A stretch of 64,000 nucleotides of DNA from NCBI GenBank assembly GCA_947462335.1, contig OX381714.1, positions 57,767,800-57,831,799 on the forward strand. The letters run 5' to 3'. Below the pieces are notes generated by a model, which was not told the origin of the DNA, searched no databases, and saw only the letters and a list, made by a program, of their open reading frames with translations. Source of the DNA: Harmothoe impar. Lineage: Eukaryota > Annelida > Polychaeta > Phyllodocida > Polynoidae. Shown one piece after another: positions 35,172 to 47,945 of this stretch; position 1 is the first letter of the stretch, and every line of letters starts with the position of its first letter. The translations under genes and the position numbers were made by a program.

Positions 35172-36311
35172 ATGAGTTCTTTCATGTCTAGTGCACATGC
35201 GCAGAACTCAAACCACGCCCCAAACATCAGAAACCCAAAAAGGTCAAGGTCACCAGCACAGGGGCCAAACTCCACTCTCGAAAACTTGATAGATTTATAC
35301 CAAATTCATCATAGTAAGAGAAAACGCTTCAAAAAACCTCCAGATATAGACACCAGGGGTCAGCACAACCCTGACCCACAGGTAGTAACACCACTACCCA
35401 CTGGGGGACAGCACCAGTCAATCCCACCTCCCAGCCATGGAGGAATAGGACAGACAGAACCCCCTACCACCCATAACCATAGCTCTAACAAAAAACATCT
35501 TCAGTCATCTTTTATGTTCAACCACTGACATAACCACTGAAATAAAACCCCAATCTGTTCCACATTTCCAGTACCTGGACAGCCTGTTCCCTGACACCTG
35601 TCACGAGATGTGGAAAGCAGCCAGAGCAAGGGGAAATGATGCGGCCCGACACAACATTCGGGCCCACTGGTATGACCGACTCAACCAGGCAGGCAGAATC
35701 GAGGGATGGGCAGGCGGGATCGCGGAGCCACCTCAATGGATCAAGGAGATGCCACGCCTTAAAAAGCGCATCTTTGAAATCCGTCGAAGCTGCGCCCAAG
35801 ACATCATGAGGGAGACGGCATCTGCACTTCACAGTGCGGCCACAAGGATGACCAGTATCCGTGATGCAAACTATCAAATGATAGAGAACTTGACCCGCCC
35901 AGAGCAAACTACCCCTCAATTAGCCCAAAACATGAACATTCTGAAAACAAGCAACCGTAAAAGTCATAAGAAAGATCATGACAAGGAGAAACTAGTCCTT
36001 ACCGCCAAGGCCGACACCATACAGGAGCGCAGCCCCCTACCGGAGGCATGGCCAGACTCAGACGCATAGAGTCTGCCAGAAGAGCCGCAGCTTCAGCTAC
36101 CGCAGCTGCAGCCGCAGCTACTGCCGCAAGCACTGAGGGTGGTGCAACCAGTGATGCGCCACCTAGTGGAGAAGATCAGCAGGATTTCCGCTACCCCTCC
36201 CAGCCAGGGCGAGGCAGGGGGGGAAGAGGACGAGGACGGGCAGCACGCCGAGGGGGTCCATACCAGAGGGACCCACACCGCGGCAGGGGGAGGGGACGAG
36301 GAGGGTATTAA
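35172..36311 (+). pseudogene. Possible upstream ORF(s) of the Penelope-like element
   Basis: Three short open stretches in different frames: 35172-35528 (Ser/Pro/His-rich with KRKRFKKP), 35608-36069 (helical, charged, with MWKAARARGNDAARHN...) and 36048-36311 (Ala-rich, then RGG/RGRG-rich, ending RGRGRGGY). RGG tails bind RNA, so together they may be a decayed ORF1 expressed ahead of the RT. I do not recognise a family, and these could be unrelated ORFs. Confidence 0.35.
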
Positions 36312-36343
36312 ACCCACCCACCCCACCTAACACTAGTTCAAAT

Positions 36344-38877
36344 GTGATTTTTTCCAATGCCATAAAGGCCACTCATGTAACTGTCAATGCTACTGAAACT
36401 GAAAATGAGAATAAAATCACTGAAACCTGTCCAATTGTCAATGTCCAGTCAGCTCAAAACAATCCAAAACCCAACAAAAAACCACGCAGTACAGCGTCCA
36501 GAAAAAAGAAACGCAAACGAAATATCATAGATCAAAATACTAATAGACCCAAATCTAAAAGTATAGTGGTAAATCTATCAAAAAAGACCCTATCAAAAGA
36601 CGAGTCAAACGTACTAGAAAAAGGTCTCAAATTCTGCCCAAGCAGAATCCAAACTCCAGGTGATATAAAAATAGAGTTAGATAAATTTCACAATGATCTG
36701 CGAACAAAGCTATTTTTCCAAAAAGAGGACAAAAAAGACCTCAAAAAAGCCAAAAAACTCAAAAACACCCAGGTCGAAAACCAGCCCAGACTGATCCCCC
36801 TTGAGCTTCCTTTCCATGACCGAGGTCTGGAAAGGAAACTCAAGGGAAAATCCAACTGGAAGGCACCTAGGGGCTCAGCCCACCTCGAGGGCTTCATAGC
36901 TCAAAATGAACTAAAATTGGCAAATCTGGAATTTGAGCCAAATTTAAGGCCAAATATTACCAAAAAAGAGAAAATTGCTCTAAAAGCTCTGTCCCGAGAC
37001 AATGAAATCACTATAAAAGAGGCAGACAAGGGTGGCGCCACAGTCATCCAAGACACAAGAGACTACATCAAAGTAGCTTTGTCCCAGTTAACAGACACTG
37101 AAACATACAAACCAATGCCGAGAGACACTACTCTAGAAATAACCGGAGAAATAGACCAAAAAATCAATAAAATGCTAGAAAAGGGAGAGATAAGCACACA
37201 CGTGGCAGGAGCAATGAAAACACCCAAACCAAAGACTCCACACATCTACTTCCAACCCAAAATCCACAAAAACCAAAACCCTCCTCCAGGGAGACCAGTA
37301 GTCTCAGCAAACAGCTGTGCTACAGAAAGAATCTCGGCCTTTGTGGATCATTTTCTACAACCCCTAGTACCAATATCAGAATCGTACATAAAGGACACAA
37401 CAGATTTCATAAACAAAATCGAGTCAATCCCCCACCTCAAAGAGGGTACCATAATAGGCACCCTCGATGTTGGATCCCTGTACACCAACATACCAAACGA
37501 GGAGGGTCTACAAATACTATCAAACAAACTAGACAAACACAGACGGGGAAACAAAAAACTACCCAACAAATCGATAGTAGATTTAACAGAGCTGGTTCTC
37601 AAAAACAACAACCTCCAATTCAATGGGAAGCACTACCTCCAAATAAGAGGTACCGCTATGGGCACAAAATTGGCACCATCCTATGCCAATATATTTATGG
37701 AAAGCACCGAGCTTGACATACTGGACACATGCAACCTCAAACCATACAAATGGTGGAGGTTCATAGACGACATCTTCTTCATATGGGAACATGGAGAACA
37801 AGAGATGCACAAATGGATAGACCATCTAAACAAGGCACATCCAACTATCAAATTTACCTCAGAAACCTCAACAAACTCAATAAACTTTTTGGACTCCACG
37901 GTCAAAATAGAAAATGGGAAAATATACACAGATCTGTACACAAAACCAACAGATACCAATACCTACTTGGATTACAATTCATGTCATCCACCAGCAACCA
38001 AAAGAAGTCTCCCATACTCACAGATGCTGAGACTTCTAGCAATATGCCACAAAGAAGAAGATTATATACAACACAGAGACCTCAAAATGGAGGAATTCAG
38101 AGAAAAGGGATACCCATAAAACTCCTCCAAGAATGCTCCCAAAAAGCACAAGAGAAAAAGAGAGAAGATATCCTACATAAACAAGAAAAACCTAAGGATG
38201 CTGAAACAAAAAAGACATTTCTAATCAGCACATACCAAGACGGGGGAAACCCCCTGAAGGGTATAGTAGGAAATCATTGGGACTCCCTTGGAGCCTCAAA
38301 AACCACCAAAGAACTATGGAACACAAAACTTGTACAAGGATACAAAAGACCCAAAAACATCAAGGACTACTTGGTAAAGGCAAAAACCAACTACCATCCT
38401 GACAGACCACCTGATGAAAAAGACAATACAAACAGGAACTACTGTTCCACACCCAATTGCGACAAATGTGTGAAAATAGACAGATCGGGATCTGTCATCT
38501 CAAAAACCACGGGAAAAACCCACAAAACAATGTGGAATGTAACATGCAAAAGCTCAAATGTGATCTATGTATTGACATGCAAAATCTGCGGCATGCAATA
38601 TGTAGGCCAAACAAAAAGAGAATTAGGAAAAAGATTGGATGAACATCTAGGGAGAATTGATGCAGGGGAGGGGGACAATGATGTACCCACCCACTTCAAA
38701 CTCCCAGGACACCATGGAAAAGAGGATGTAACTATCTCAGTACTGGACTTTGTATACAGACATCCTCTCAGTCCCAGAGCTCTGGAATTGAGACTCCTGA
38801 TTGAATTCAAATGGATTCACAGACTCAAGACCCAGACACCAAAGGGAATGAACACGATGGACAATCGATATGGATAA
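36344..38877 (+). pseudogene. Penelope-like reverse transcriptase with GIY-YIG endonuclease (frameshifted)
   Basis: The open frame has a basic N-terminus, then the PLE-specific EADKGGATV motif (about 37018), the GRPVVSANSC segment, GTLDVGSLYTNIP (motif A, about 37459), IRGTAMGTKLAPSYAN (motif B, about 37645) and RFIDDIFFIW (motif C, about 37757). The PLE signature LYTKPTDTNTYL...S.HP and QMLRLLAICHKE follow. This frame stops at 38119. The protein continues in another frame (about 38110-38877) with a GIY-YIG nuclease: VIYVLTCKICGMQYVGQTKREL (about 38559-38623), with a CxxC, ending in a conserved helical tail. RT plus GIY-YIG identifies a canonical PLE, which nicks target DNA and primes reverse transcription there. 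The true start is unclear; the first ATG in frame is not near 36344. Confidence 0.88.
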
Positions 38878-39208
38878 GGAAGGTCCCACAAAACCAACAA
38901 AGCAACGTCAAAATTTTTTTTCACGAGTATAAGAAAATATACACGTGGAGAAACCATCATAACCCACCCCAGTGGGAGACCACCTGGTTCCTACACACTA
39001 CATGCCGAGACCATTTCTGAATCCCACCTCAATAAAAGAAAGAAAAGAACAACTTTCTATTGGTGTATTACACAAGAAGAAATACCGCACATAAAATCCG
39101 CCACATATAATTTTGTTGATGATCGCTCCCCCAGAAGGGGGAGGGAGAACTCCAAATTAATTAAGAGGTGCTAACTACAGCTCCATAAAAAACTCATAAA
39201 ATTTTCAC

Positions 39209-39234
39209 CTGATGAGGTTCTCTATAACCGAAAC
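39209..39234 (+). ncRNA. Hammerhead-ribozyme-like core downstream of the PLE
   Basis: CTGATGAG, a GGTT/AACC stem with a 6-base loop, then CGAAAC: the two catalytic boxes and stem II of a hammerhead in the right order and spacing. Hammerheads are known in the terminal repeats of Penelope-like elements, and this lies about 330 bases past the PLE stop. A minimal stem III plus cleavage triplet (GTT or TTA near 39241-39245) can be drawn, but stem I pairs poorly, so this copy may be inactive. Confidence 0.55.
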
Positions 39235-39299
39235 TGCTTGTTAGAAGATCAAAATCTTATCTCTCTTACCAAAAGAACACAAAACCCATAAAAACCGAT

Positions 39300-39790
39300 G
39301 CATAAACCATACACTATGCCCACCCCAAGGTGGACATATAAAATGGACCAACCCCTTATACAACACCAAGGGATTCATGGTTGAGCGCACATCCAATCAA
39401 CCATGACTGCACTCAAGGGTTTTGAGGGACCCAAACCCCAGTCCAGTACAAGGCACCCCATTGGTCAAGTTAAAGCACTGACCTATACAGAGGGAGGCCC
39501 AATGGGCCAATCAGGACTCCACCAATGAAATCCAACCTCTGTAGGGGATCCAACTAATCACAGGAGAGACTAGAGAGCGGTGCCTAGCAACCAACCCCTT
39601 TGCACTATGGGATAGCCTCACTTTGGGGCCAAGGCTTGGGCATATAATGAGCGGGATTCCAGATCTCAGGCATCTTCTACCCAGCAGTAGTGAAGTGAGT
39701 ATCCAACGCAACGTCATACACCATATAGTTTACAACCTGGTCTGGACTCAATAAGTTAACTATAAATGAATCTTAAACTAAGGTAATGGT
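39300..39790 (+). promoter_or_regulatory. Promoter-like segment, possibly PLE pseudo-LTR
   Basis: Contains ACATATAAAATGG (about 39337) and GCATATAATGAG (about 39640), with several CCAAT/ATTGG words (CCATTGGTC, GGGCCAATCAGG, CCACCAATGAAA) and no ORF. Its position after the hammerhead-like core suits a PLE pseudo-LTR. No matching copy was found upstream of the PLE, so the assignment is inference. Confidence 0.35.
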
Positions 39791-39792
39791 AT

Positions 39793-40455
39793 TTGCAGCA
39801 GCGCCAACTCCCAAAGCCCACGGTTAAGTTGAAAGATACACTGCTCCAGCAGGTGATTTCTTATAAGTATTTAGGAATTATTGTCGATCAAGAACTGAAT
39901 TTTGTACTGCATACGAAGGATCTTTTAAAGAGACTACGCTTTAAATCCTTGTTACTATTTCATTTGAAAAAAATGATGTCTTCCAAGGTGTTATTACATG
40001 TTTATAAGTCGTATGTGTTGCCCATTATAGATTATGCTGAAGTTATGTATATGAATACTCATGTTGATCTACTGGAAGCTCTACAAAGAACCCAGAATAA
40101 GTGTCTAAAGACCTGCTTGGGATTAAATATTATGACAACGACTGATGATGTACATAGGTTGGCTAAGGTTCCCATGTTAAAACACAGGAGAGACTACCAT
40201 GTAAAACTGTTGGCTTTTAAACGTGTACACAATGGTATTAAATATAGAAATAACTGTGGGAGACAGACGAGAGCGGCTCAGGCGCCTATACTTTTTTATC
40301 ATATTATACACTGTGCGGCATACGAAAAGAGTCCAGAGGTTGTGAGTGGGCAGACATGGAATGGTTTGCCCCTTGAAGATAGAGGTATAGACATACTATC
40401 GGAGTTTAAGAGCAAGGCAAAAACTGTGCTGGAGGACACCATCCCTAAGACATGA
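39793..40455 (+). pseudogene. C-terminal fragment of a non-LTR retrotransposon reverse transcriptase
   Basis: 221 codons, open to TGA at 40453. It matches the end of a LINE-type RT: SYKYLGIIVDQELNF, then the thumb/connection pattern KSYVLPIIDYAEVMY, LQRTQNKCLKTCLGL, and the terminal WNGLP...F..K..L. The catalytic RT domain and endonuclease are absent, so it is a 5'-truncated insertion. A T-rich/A-rich tail follows the stop. The clade (CR1/Jockey/RTE-like) was not resolved. Confidence 0.7.
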
Positions 40456-40475
40456 ATATGTTTAACTTTTTTTTT

Positions 40476-42275
40476 TTATTAAATTATATAAGGGGTTTAT
40501 TGTGAAACAGAAGTTTAAAGAGTATACGCTACTGTCGTCGTCATCTTGCAAATATAATTATCTTGTCCTCGTTACAGATTTATTAAGCATTTATATACAT
40601 GTGGGGGAGCCAGAAGATTACCATGGTATAAGGCTCTTTCCACAGCTTTTATTGCCTAAGTATAGTACAAAATAATGAAATGTATGAATGTACTACAAAG
40701 ATCCAACTGCTGTTAGTCTAATATAAATAACACCAATTTCTCCAATCTTTTTTCTATTAATTCTGTACTCTTGTTAACTCGTATGAGCAGTCGTTATCGT
40801 CTGGGACTCCACTTGATATATTTTACACATCATAACGGCGTTGGACTGGATCACATGTATGTCATACATTGTAAAAAAAAATCGTAGCATTATCGGCAAT
40901 AAAAGCTTAAGTTGTTCAAAAAAAAGCAAAAGAAATATTTTTCCAAAATTCATGCCTTTCTCATTTTATCCGTGACCCCCTGTTTTATTCGTCCTAAAAT
41001 GTTTGTATAGATGTCCATTATACATTACCAAGGTTTGGTTGCAATATCAATAGAAGAAGGGGATTATCCATGACAGATAATGTGAAAATGCTGTTTTCCT
41101 ATTCATTTCTATAGTTAAGGTACTCCTTAGCTCAAATGGCCGTATCATGAAAGTTAGTACCGTGACATGGCAATTTCTTTTGATTTTCTATTAGATAATA
41201 AAACAAACTAACATAATCCTGAGTTATATGCAAAAGTCAATAGAACATCAGTAATCCTGCGACAAGTAGCAAGTCCCTTTAAAGTGGGTATATCCGATTT
41301 TTGCCAAATTCTAAATCCTACATAAATATATTCCAAATATTGTAAAAGTGTACTATATATAGATTGGATTCCATTAAAATGGTATCCATGGGCAGTAGCA
41401 GCTCACTCAGAAAGTGGGTCACATGGGGTATTTTTACCATGGGGCATTAAAATCGTGCACAATTTTATTCAAAATTGACCATATTTTAGGAAATAAAATC
41501 AAGTTTGGGCAATATCGGTGGGAGGGAGGGGGAATTGAGTATATAAGAAGTTAAGTATGGTATTTGGAAACATCATGGCTAATTATAAGGGAAATTAAGA
41601 GGTGCTGGCAACTCCTTAAAATGACTATGCCAGCAACTTTTGAACCTGTAGTCATTTTTCATCCTGGCTTATGAAGCCATTGTGGAAACTGACCCTTCTC
41701 TTAAATCATAGTAAGTCAGTCCCCTGCCAACCAGTAAGAGAATTTAGTTGAGCTGGATAAAGGAACCTGACACCGAGAGCATCTGTGGTGACCATGACAC
41801 TGAGAAAAGGAGAGGTGCAGGGGCCCAGTGTAGGTTACATAACAGGCTGATGTAAGAGATGCATAAGATGTATACGTTCCTGGTTGGCCATAGACTGAAG
41901 TGCCTTTTTGTAATGGATTTTTCAGATATTTGTCTTCACTTTTCAATTGTGAAATCATCATAAATGGAAAGAGAACTAAATGTATTGGCAATTTAGTATT
42001 TCAAAATATCTACCAATGATTTTTTCAAAGTAGTATACTGAAAACTTGCAGCAGACATGGGAGAGAATAGCTCTCTATTCTCAGAAGAATGCAAATGTGA
42101 CTGGTGTGCCAAATTTGTGACAGAAAAAAAGCACCCCATCAGTAGTACCACATTATAATCTAGTAAAATCGGGGAGAACTTTGGTACCAGAAGTATAGCA
42201 GCTGAGAAAACTGAATTTCAAATTATATTTGTATGTGTATTCTTTACTAACACACCAGAAAGGCCTAGAGTAGAG
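40476..42275. other. Gene-free region
   Basis: A/T-rich sequence with no supported gene, repeat or element. Confidence 0.5.
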
Positions 42276-42279
42276 GGAG

Positions 42280-44792
42280 GGAAAATTGATTTTTGATTAT
42301 GGTAATTCCTGTTTGGATCTCACGAATTAGCTTTTAATTTCTTCATCCCTTATGATGTATGATGTTATAATAATGTCCTCATCCTTAAAATAGGGCTGAT
42401 ACACTCCTAAAGCGTTGGCATAATACATAAGTAAACAAGAGCTCACAATCTGCCTTCGTGCATAAAGACAGCGACAGGCATAATACATCAAAGCACTGAG
42501 CCAGTATGCAGCTTTAAAGGGTAGGATTGGGTGGTGTCAGGTGGGTGGGAGCTGGGGTAGGGGGTGATTGCTAATTCGGTGCACCTCAGCTTGCCTCCTC
42601 ATTGCCTTCTCTGACCTTCTGTCTTTGTGCCATGTCATGCCCTACCCCAAGGCTTACTCTTGCTTGTCACCTTGACTCTGAACATTGATTATTGCTTCCA
42701 TGCTATATTTTAAGATATATACTTGTAGGTCATGATCATGCTTATGTCCTGTTAACTCTATCCCCCCTCCATCTCTCTTTTGCGCAAAGGAAGTTCCATA
42801 TAATAGCAATGGCTGGCCATTACTCCCACTGAGTTATTGCAGGCATTTCAGTGGAACTAGATACCATCAGGAGCTCTTCTGGATGTGGCAGGAGTCTCGG
42901 TAGGACTAGGTACCAGCAGGACCTTAGTTGCGGCAGGGGTCTGGCCAGGAGCCCTCTTGGTCCCAAAACTGCTCTCCAAGTAGGTATGACCTTGAACCTG
43001 GCTTCTTTTTAATAGGTGGGCATAGTCGATCGAGTATCAATAACTCAGTATCCCACAGCAGCAGTCAAGATAACATCACTGAGAGCACCAGATAAATTAT
43101 ACACTTTCACAAGGGTTAGATGATGCTGAACCTTTGGCATCGATACATGGTTAACAAGATGCACCGAAGCTGTAACTTGTAAGACTATCATGATGCGACC
43201 TGAGGTGTCATGCCATTCAGAATGGGTTGAAACAGTGTATTAAGTTTGTGTCAAGTGATATATAGACTGTCTGATAAGGTTGCATTCCTTAGGGGTGACT
43301 CCCATGACCCCCACATCAAAGGCTATTTCATTCTGTGAAGTGTGTCCTTTGTGGTTCAAAACAATTAGTCAACCTGCTAATTGCTACCATTGCCTGTGAA
43401 GTGAAATCAAGGTCTCTGGGTGCAAAGGTATATGGAATGTAAAACTGAATTATGGTGGGCACATAGAGTTCAATAAAAGGCCATGCTTTGCTTTACACCT
43501 GCTTGGCTAATCACATTTCTTAATTGAAAGCAAAGCATATTACTTTTTGATGAAATAGTCTTTCAATAAGGTGACTGGTCACAGAGCCATGCACTCCCAG
43601 CTTATTCTATACATGGTTATTCATATACTTTTTGTCCTAATTATTATTACATAGTTCATACGCTTGAGCCATCTTATTTTATCTGACGGCAACTGTGCGC
43701 CATGCACCATCAATAACCATAGCTGGAAGTGGCTGTAGTCTTACTCATCATTTTTCATTTATTCTCTCAATACCCACAAATAGAAAGATCTCAAAGCTGT
43801 TTAAATGAAATCAATGATTCATATGATGCTCAAACAGTTCAATTTGGACGTCTTCTTAGAATAGCCTTGATAGCAACTATTTGGTTATAGTATGCCATGG
43901 GTGCCAGCTAGTACAAGAAGTGTGCTATAATTAGTACAAGCACTAGGATTGATCCAGGTGATCAATCCTCAATAATACCCCAGACTGGGGCAGCCAATGC
44001 ATCCCCTGCACCAAGCAGGTCATAGTTTAACTTTGTAGGGACCACATGATGCTTCTTGTTTTTTGTTTTTTCTTGATGCCCCAACATAGTATCAGTAAGT
44101 ACATCACCGTGGCTTCATTCACACATTATGCTCACCCTTGGGTGGTGTATCAACACCTATGTACTGAGTATGATGCATGAATGCAGTGAGTTACTTGCCT
44201 TGCCAGGGCAGCATTCATGTATCATGACAGCAAAAAAGGGAAAAACTACTAAATCATCCCCCCACCTCTACACGAGGCAGCTAATACTTTAAGGTCTGTA
44301 AGATTGATTTCACCACTAGTCTGCCAGACAGCCTACCTTCATCACAAAAAGCTACTGTTGCAGAACAAATCACAAGATGTCTCAAGGGGTTTTACTCTGC
44401 TTTCAGAAACTAAGGCCAAGTGTGGTTCTCTTCACCATGTGTATCTCTGCTCCAATATATGTGGTTCAGTTAGAAATGGATCGCATATCAGAAGTAATTA
44501 GCATCCATTCCTTTTCTTTTAATTTGAGTTTAATTTGAATTATAAATAATTTTCTTGGTGATTGCTTGCTTGCTCTTTCTCTGTGTCTAGACCCTCTGTC
44601 TCTGTTTCTCTCTAGGCTTTCCTTCTCTCTAGGCTGTCTGCCTTTCTGTCAGTCTGTATGTTTGTCTCTCCCTCCCTCTCTGTCTGCCTCTCTCCCCCCC
44701 CCCTCTCTCTCTCTCTCTCCCACTCCCTCTCTACCTCTCTCCTCTCTCTGTCTCTCTCTGTCTCCCTTTCTCTTCATCTCTCTCTTTCTCTC

Positions 44793-44830
<38 letters not shown>

Positions 44831-47800
44831 GTAGATCAACTCCATTACCCACCTGCAGACACCACAACCCCTAAATCTGCCCCTAAGTACTACCCTCACA
44901 TAATGAGGTGTGGTTTAGGAGAAGAGCCCCTCCCAGGGGAGCTACACACGGAGGCCTACTACCAGCCTCGCCTTTCATCCATCATAACTAAAGGGCTCTA
45001 CATCAAGGGCCTCATTGATTCCTTGTCCATTAACCCTTCAATGATACCGTGATAGTTCCAGGACTCATTTTTACTTGTCATCATGATTCTGCAATGCATT
45101 CTACTAGCAATACATTGGTGTATTCTGTTTACCCTGTGCGAGTCTATCTAACATGCAGGGTCAATATTGTGCATGGACGTAATAATGCCAAGTATCCATT
45201 AGGGCTGTATTCAAGCATCAAACAGACTGTCATTGGCATTAAAGCACTATGCTTCCCTTAAGGGGTGAAAGGGGGGTAGGAGGTGGTGGAAGGACAAGCT
45301 GGTGAAATTGAAAGGGTGCTAATGGATATTGTGTACACCTTTCCTGGTGCTTGATATGCCACCTGCTGAGTGGGTATGGGACCTTAACCATAGTGTGAGA
45401 ATGTCCAGAATTAATGATAAAGGTCAGTATCATTTACAAAGTTTGATTAACAGCTGCACATCTAGGATCTAGCTTAATACCTGATGAGTCAGGAAATAGC
45501 ATCATCGGGCTTAAATGCATTTAATGCAAAATAGGAAATGATGAAAAGAGATAAAAAATTAATTGATTGAAACTGTAGAATTACATTTGACCTTTCTTCT
45601 AAAATATACATAATTGATTCTAAAGTTGAAGAACATGACCATAAAATGTTAATGAAATTATTTTTCAATCAAAATGTGCAATAGTATAAATAATATAAAT
45701 AAGTTAATATTTAATATGTTGACAAGAGATTTTCTATATCCATATTGAAAGGCACATAAAGGATAAACCTTCCTTTATCCACATCAGGAAATAAATACAA
45801 GTGGATAGTTTGGTTTGCTTTCCTTCTAAAAATACAATTTTGTCACCTATTATTTCAAATTGGCATTGCAAAAACGTGGTTGATATCAACAACATTTTGT
45901 CTGTAAATACCTTACCTCATGATGACCTTAAGTTGTGTCTGATCATGCTAATTATGAAGTCCAAATAGGACAAGGTTTTTAATTTTCCTTATTACTGAGA
46001 GAATAATATTTCTTCCACTTCATCAGTCAGGCTCCCTATTTTCTTTACAGCACTTGATCTGAGATATAAATGGAAACATATCAACGTTTTTGGAAAACAG
46101 CAAAAGGATAATTCAATTTCATGTCAGAAAAATAGGAATAAAAACATCTGCAGCATCAACATGCTTCCTGGTGTGTGGATGCCTTCACCTTGAGCCGCTG
46201 ACCTTTGGGATTTGATTGCACGGAGTGTGAAAACAAGACTAATCAGATGTTGGCTGAAAATATTCCCAATTATACACTTTCTTCCTGCTGCCCTGGGTAA
46301 ACATTGATGAGGCCAGTAATTACAGGGATGCTGGGGAACGATGTTGATTAGTTGAGTCAGTGTTGACTGTTTTCGACACAGCGTATGTGTGCCAATTGGG
46401 CACTATTGAGATGTGGGAATGGCCTAGCCAATGATGCAATCAATGGCCCTTTATACTGCATCTTCATTAAGGAATAACACAGCCTCACATGGCCTATCAG
46501 TCTGCTACAAAAAGAGATGGAGGTCAATAGCCACCCATCTCCTAATGGAAAGGAGAGAGAGGGTAGTAATATCAACCCATAATAAAATACCAATTTTATA
46601 GTTCATGCTGTGTTTCCCTCCTCACTAATTCACAATTCAATGTAAAGTGGAGAGATATGGAAGAATGAGCTTCAGTTAAACATTACTGATTCACCTATTG
46701 ATCATTTATGGACAAGATGGACATTCATGTGTTGTAATAGTGTATTTCAGATACTGCATTGGGTTTATCAACCTCAGCATGCCAGGGCTGCTTTAATATA
46801 TCAGAGTGACAACGTAAAATAGTGCATTAAAAGCGCTGTACATGTGCTGCCCTTTTGTGTTCATTGTGTAACCTTTAGACATTCTGCCTGCCTCTTTAGA
46901 TAAAGGTATTAAATCTGAGCACTAATCTTTATAGTGTCTCATTATGGAAGGCTCCAAAGGCTTCTAGCTGAAAACGCGCCAATCTGCTCAAGGAGGCTTT
47001 ATAGCATAGAGATCTGTCATGGATGGAGCAGAATTAAAATCATCTTGTCACAGGGCTATGTGTCGCTGCCTCATTAAAAAGGACAACTTATTGATGAATA
47101 CAGATCTGAGTTGTTCAAAGCCTCCCCTCTTCACATGCCCTTTATCTTCTGCATACATCCAATCTCAACCTGTTACCATTTTCCCACACGTATGCCTCAT
47201 TGCCTTTTTCATTTTGACTCTGCTCTAAACTATAAATCAGCGGCACCCTGCGACATGGCCCATTTAGATTTGTGCAAAGCACTGAAATTGTAGTATCAAA
47301 GCAAAAGCCATTTTTACACAGATGGTATGCCATATACCAAAAACATATATTATATTGATTCCCACATCCCTGGAGACCTTCCGGCAGGTGCGGCGCCAGA
47401 TGGGGGGGGGGGAAGCCCTGGCCCTTAGGGAGATGAAGTTCTCACATTTTAATGGGGTGTCTGGGCTGGTGGGATGCTACCACAGAGGTTAGTTTAGTCA
47501 TGCACAGACTATTTTACACCTAGGTAGGGTCCTACAGGGACTATGCTGCTGCTATAACCGTAAAACCTCACTCACATATAGGCCGAGGGTGATCACTGGT
47601 AGGTTTTATTGTGCCAATACAATAACTGTGTCCATGGTTTGTATGTATGTTGTTTGTAGGAAGGCATTTTGAGGATGAAATTACTGTTAGGTTTCGACAT
47701 GTAGGAAAGGAGTTCATCTTATTAGTATGTACTAGTGAGAACTACCTAGGGTTGTTAACCATTATGAATACAACTACTAAGTAGTAATATAAGATCCTAG

Positions 47801-47945
47801 TTCCATGGGTAGTCTCCAACTAAATGTCTACGTTGCTGCCTAGAACTTCCACCCCACCATCAAACACTTATACCACACAGGTAATTGAAAGGTAAACTAA
47901 GGTTGGCAGAGATTCTGTCTTAGGTGCAAAGAGATGGGTGTCAAG
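42280..47945. repeat. Duplicated noncoding segment, unit B
   Basis: Second copy of the segment at 26910-34930. It retains empty sites for the TTAA foldback and for the GGTCATTTT MITE found in A. Its first ~80 bases (42276-42366: ATTCCTGTTTGGATCTCA...ATTAGC) recur at 48669-48740, which may mark a unit junction in a tandem array. No conserved ORF. Confidence 0.8.
44566..44828. repeat. (CT)n microsatellite, unit B
   Basis: Pyrimidine tract of CT units with TGTCTG and CCCTCCC interruptions, positioned as in unit A. Confidence 0.9.
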
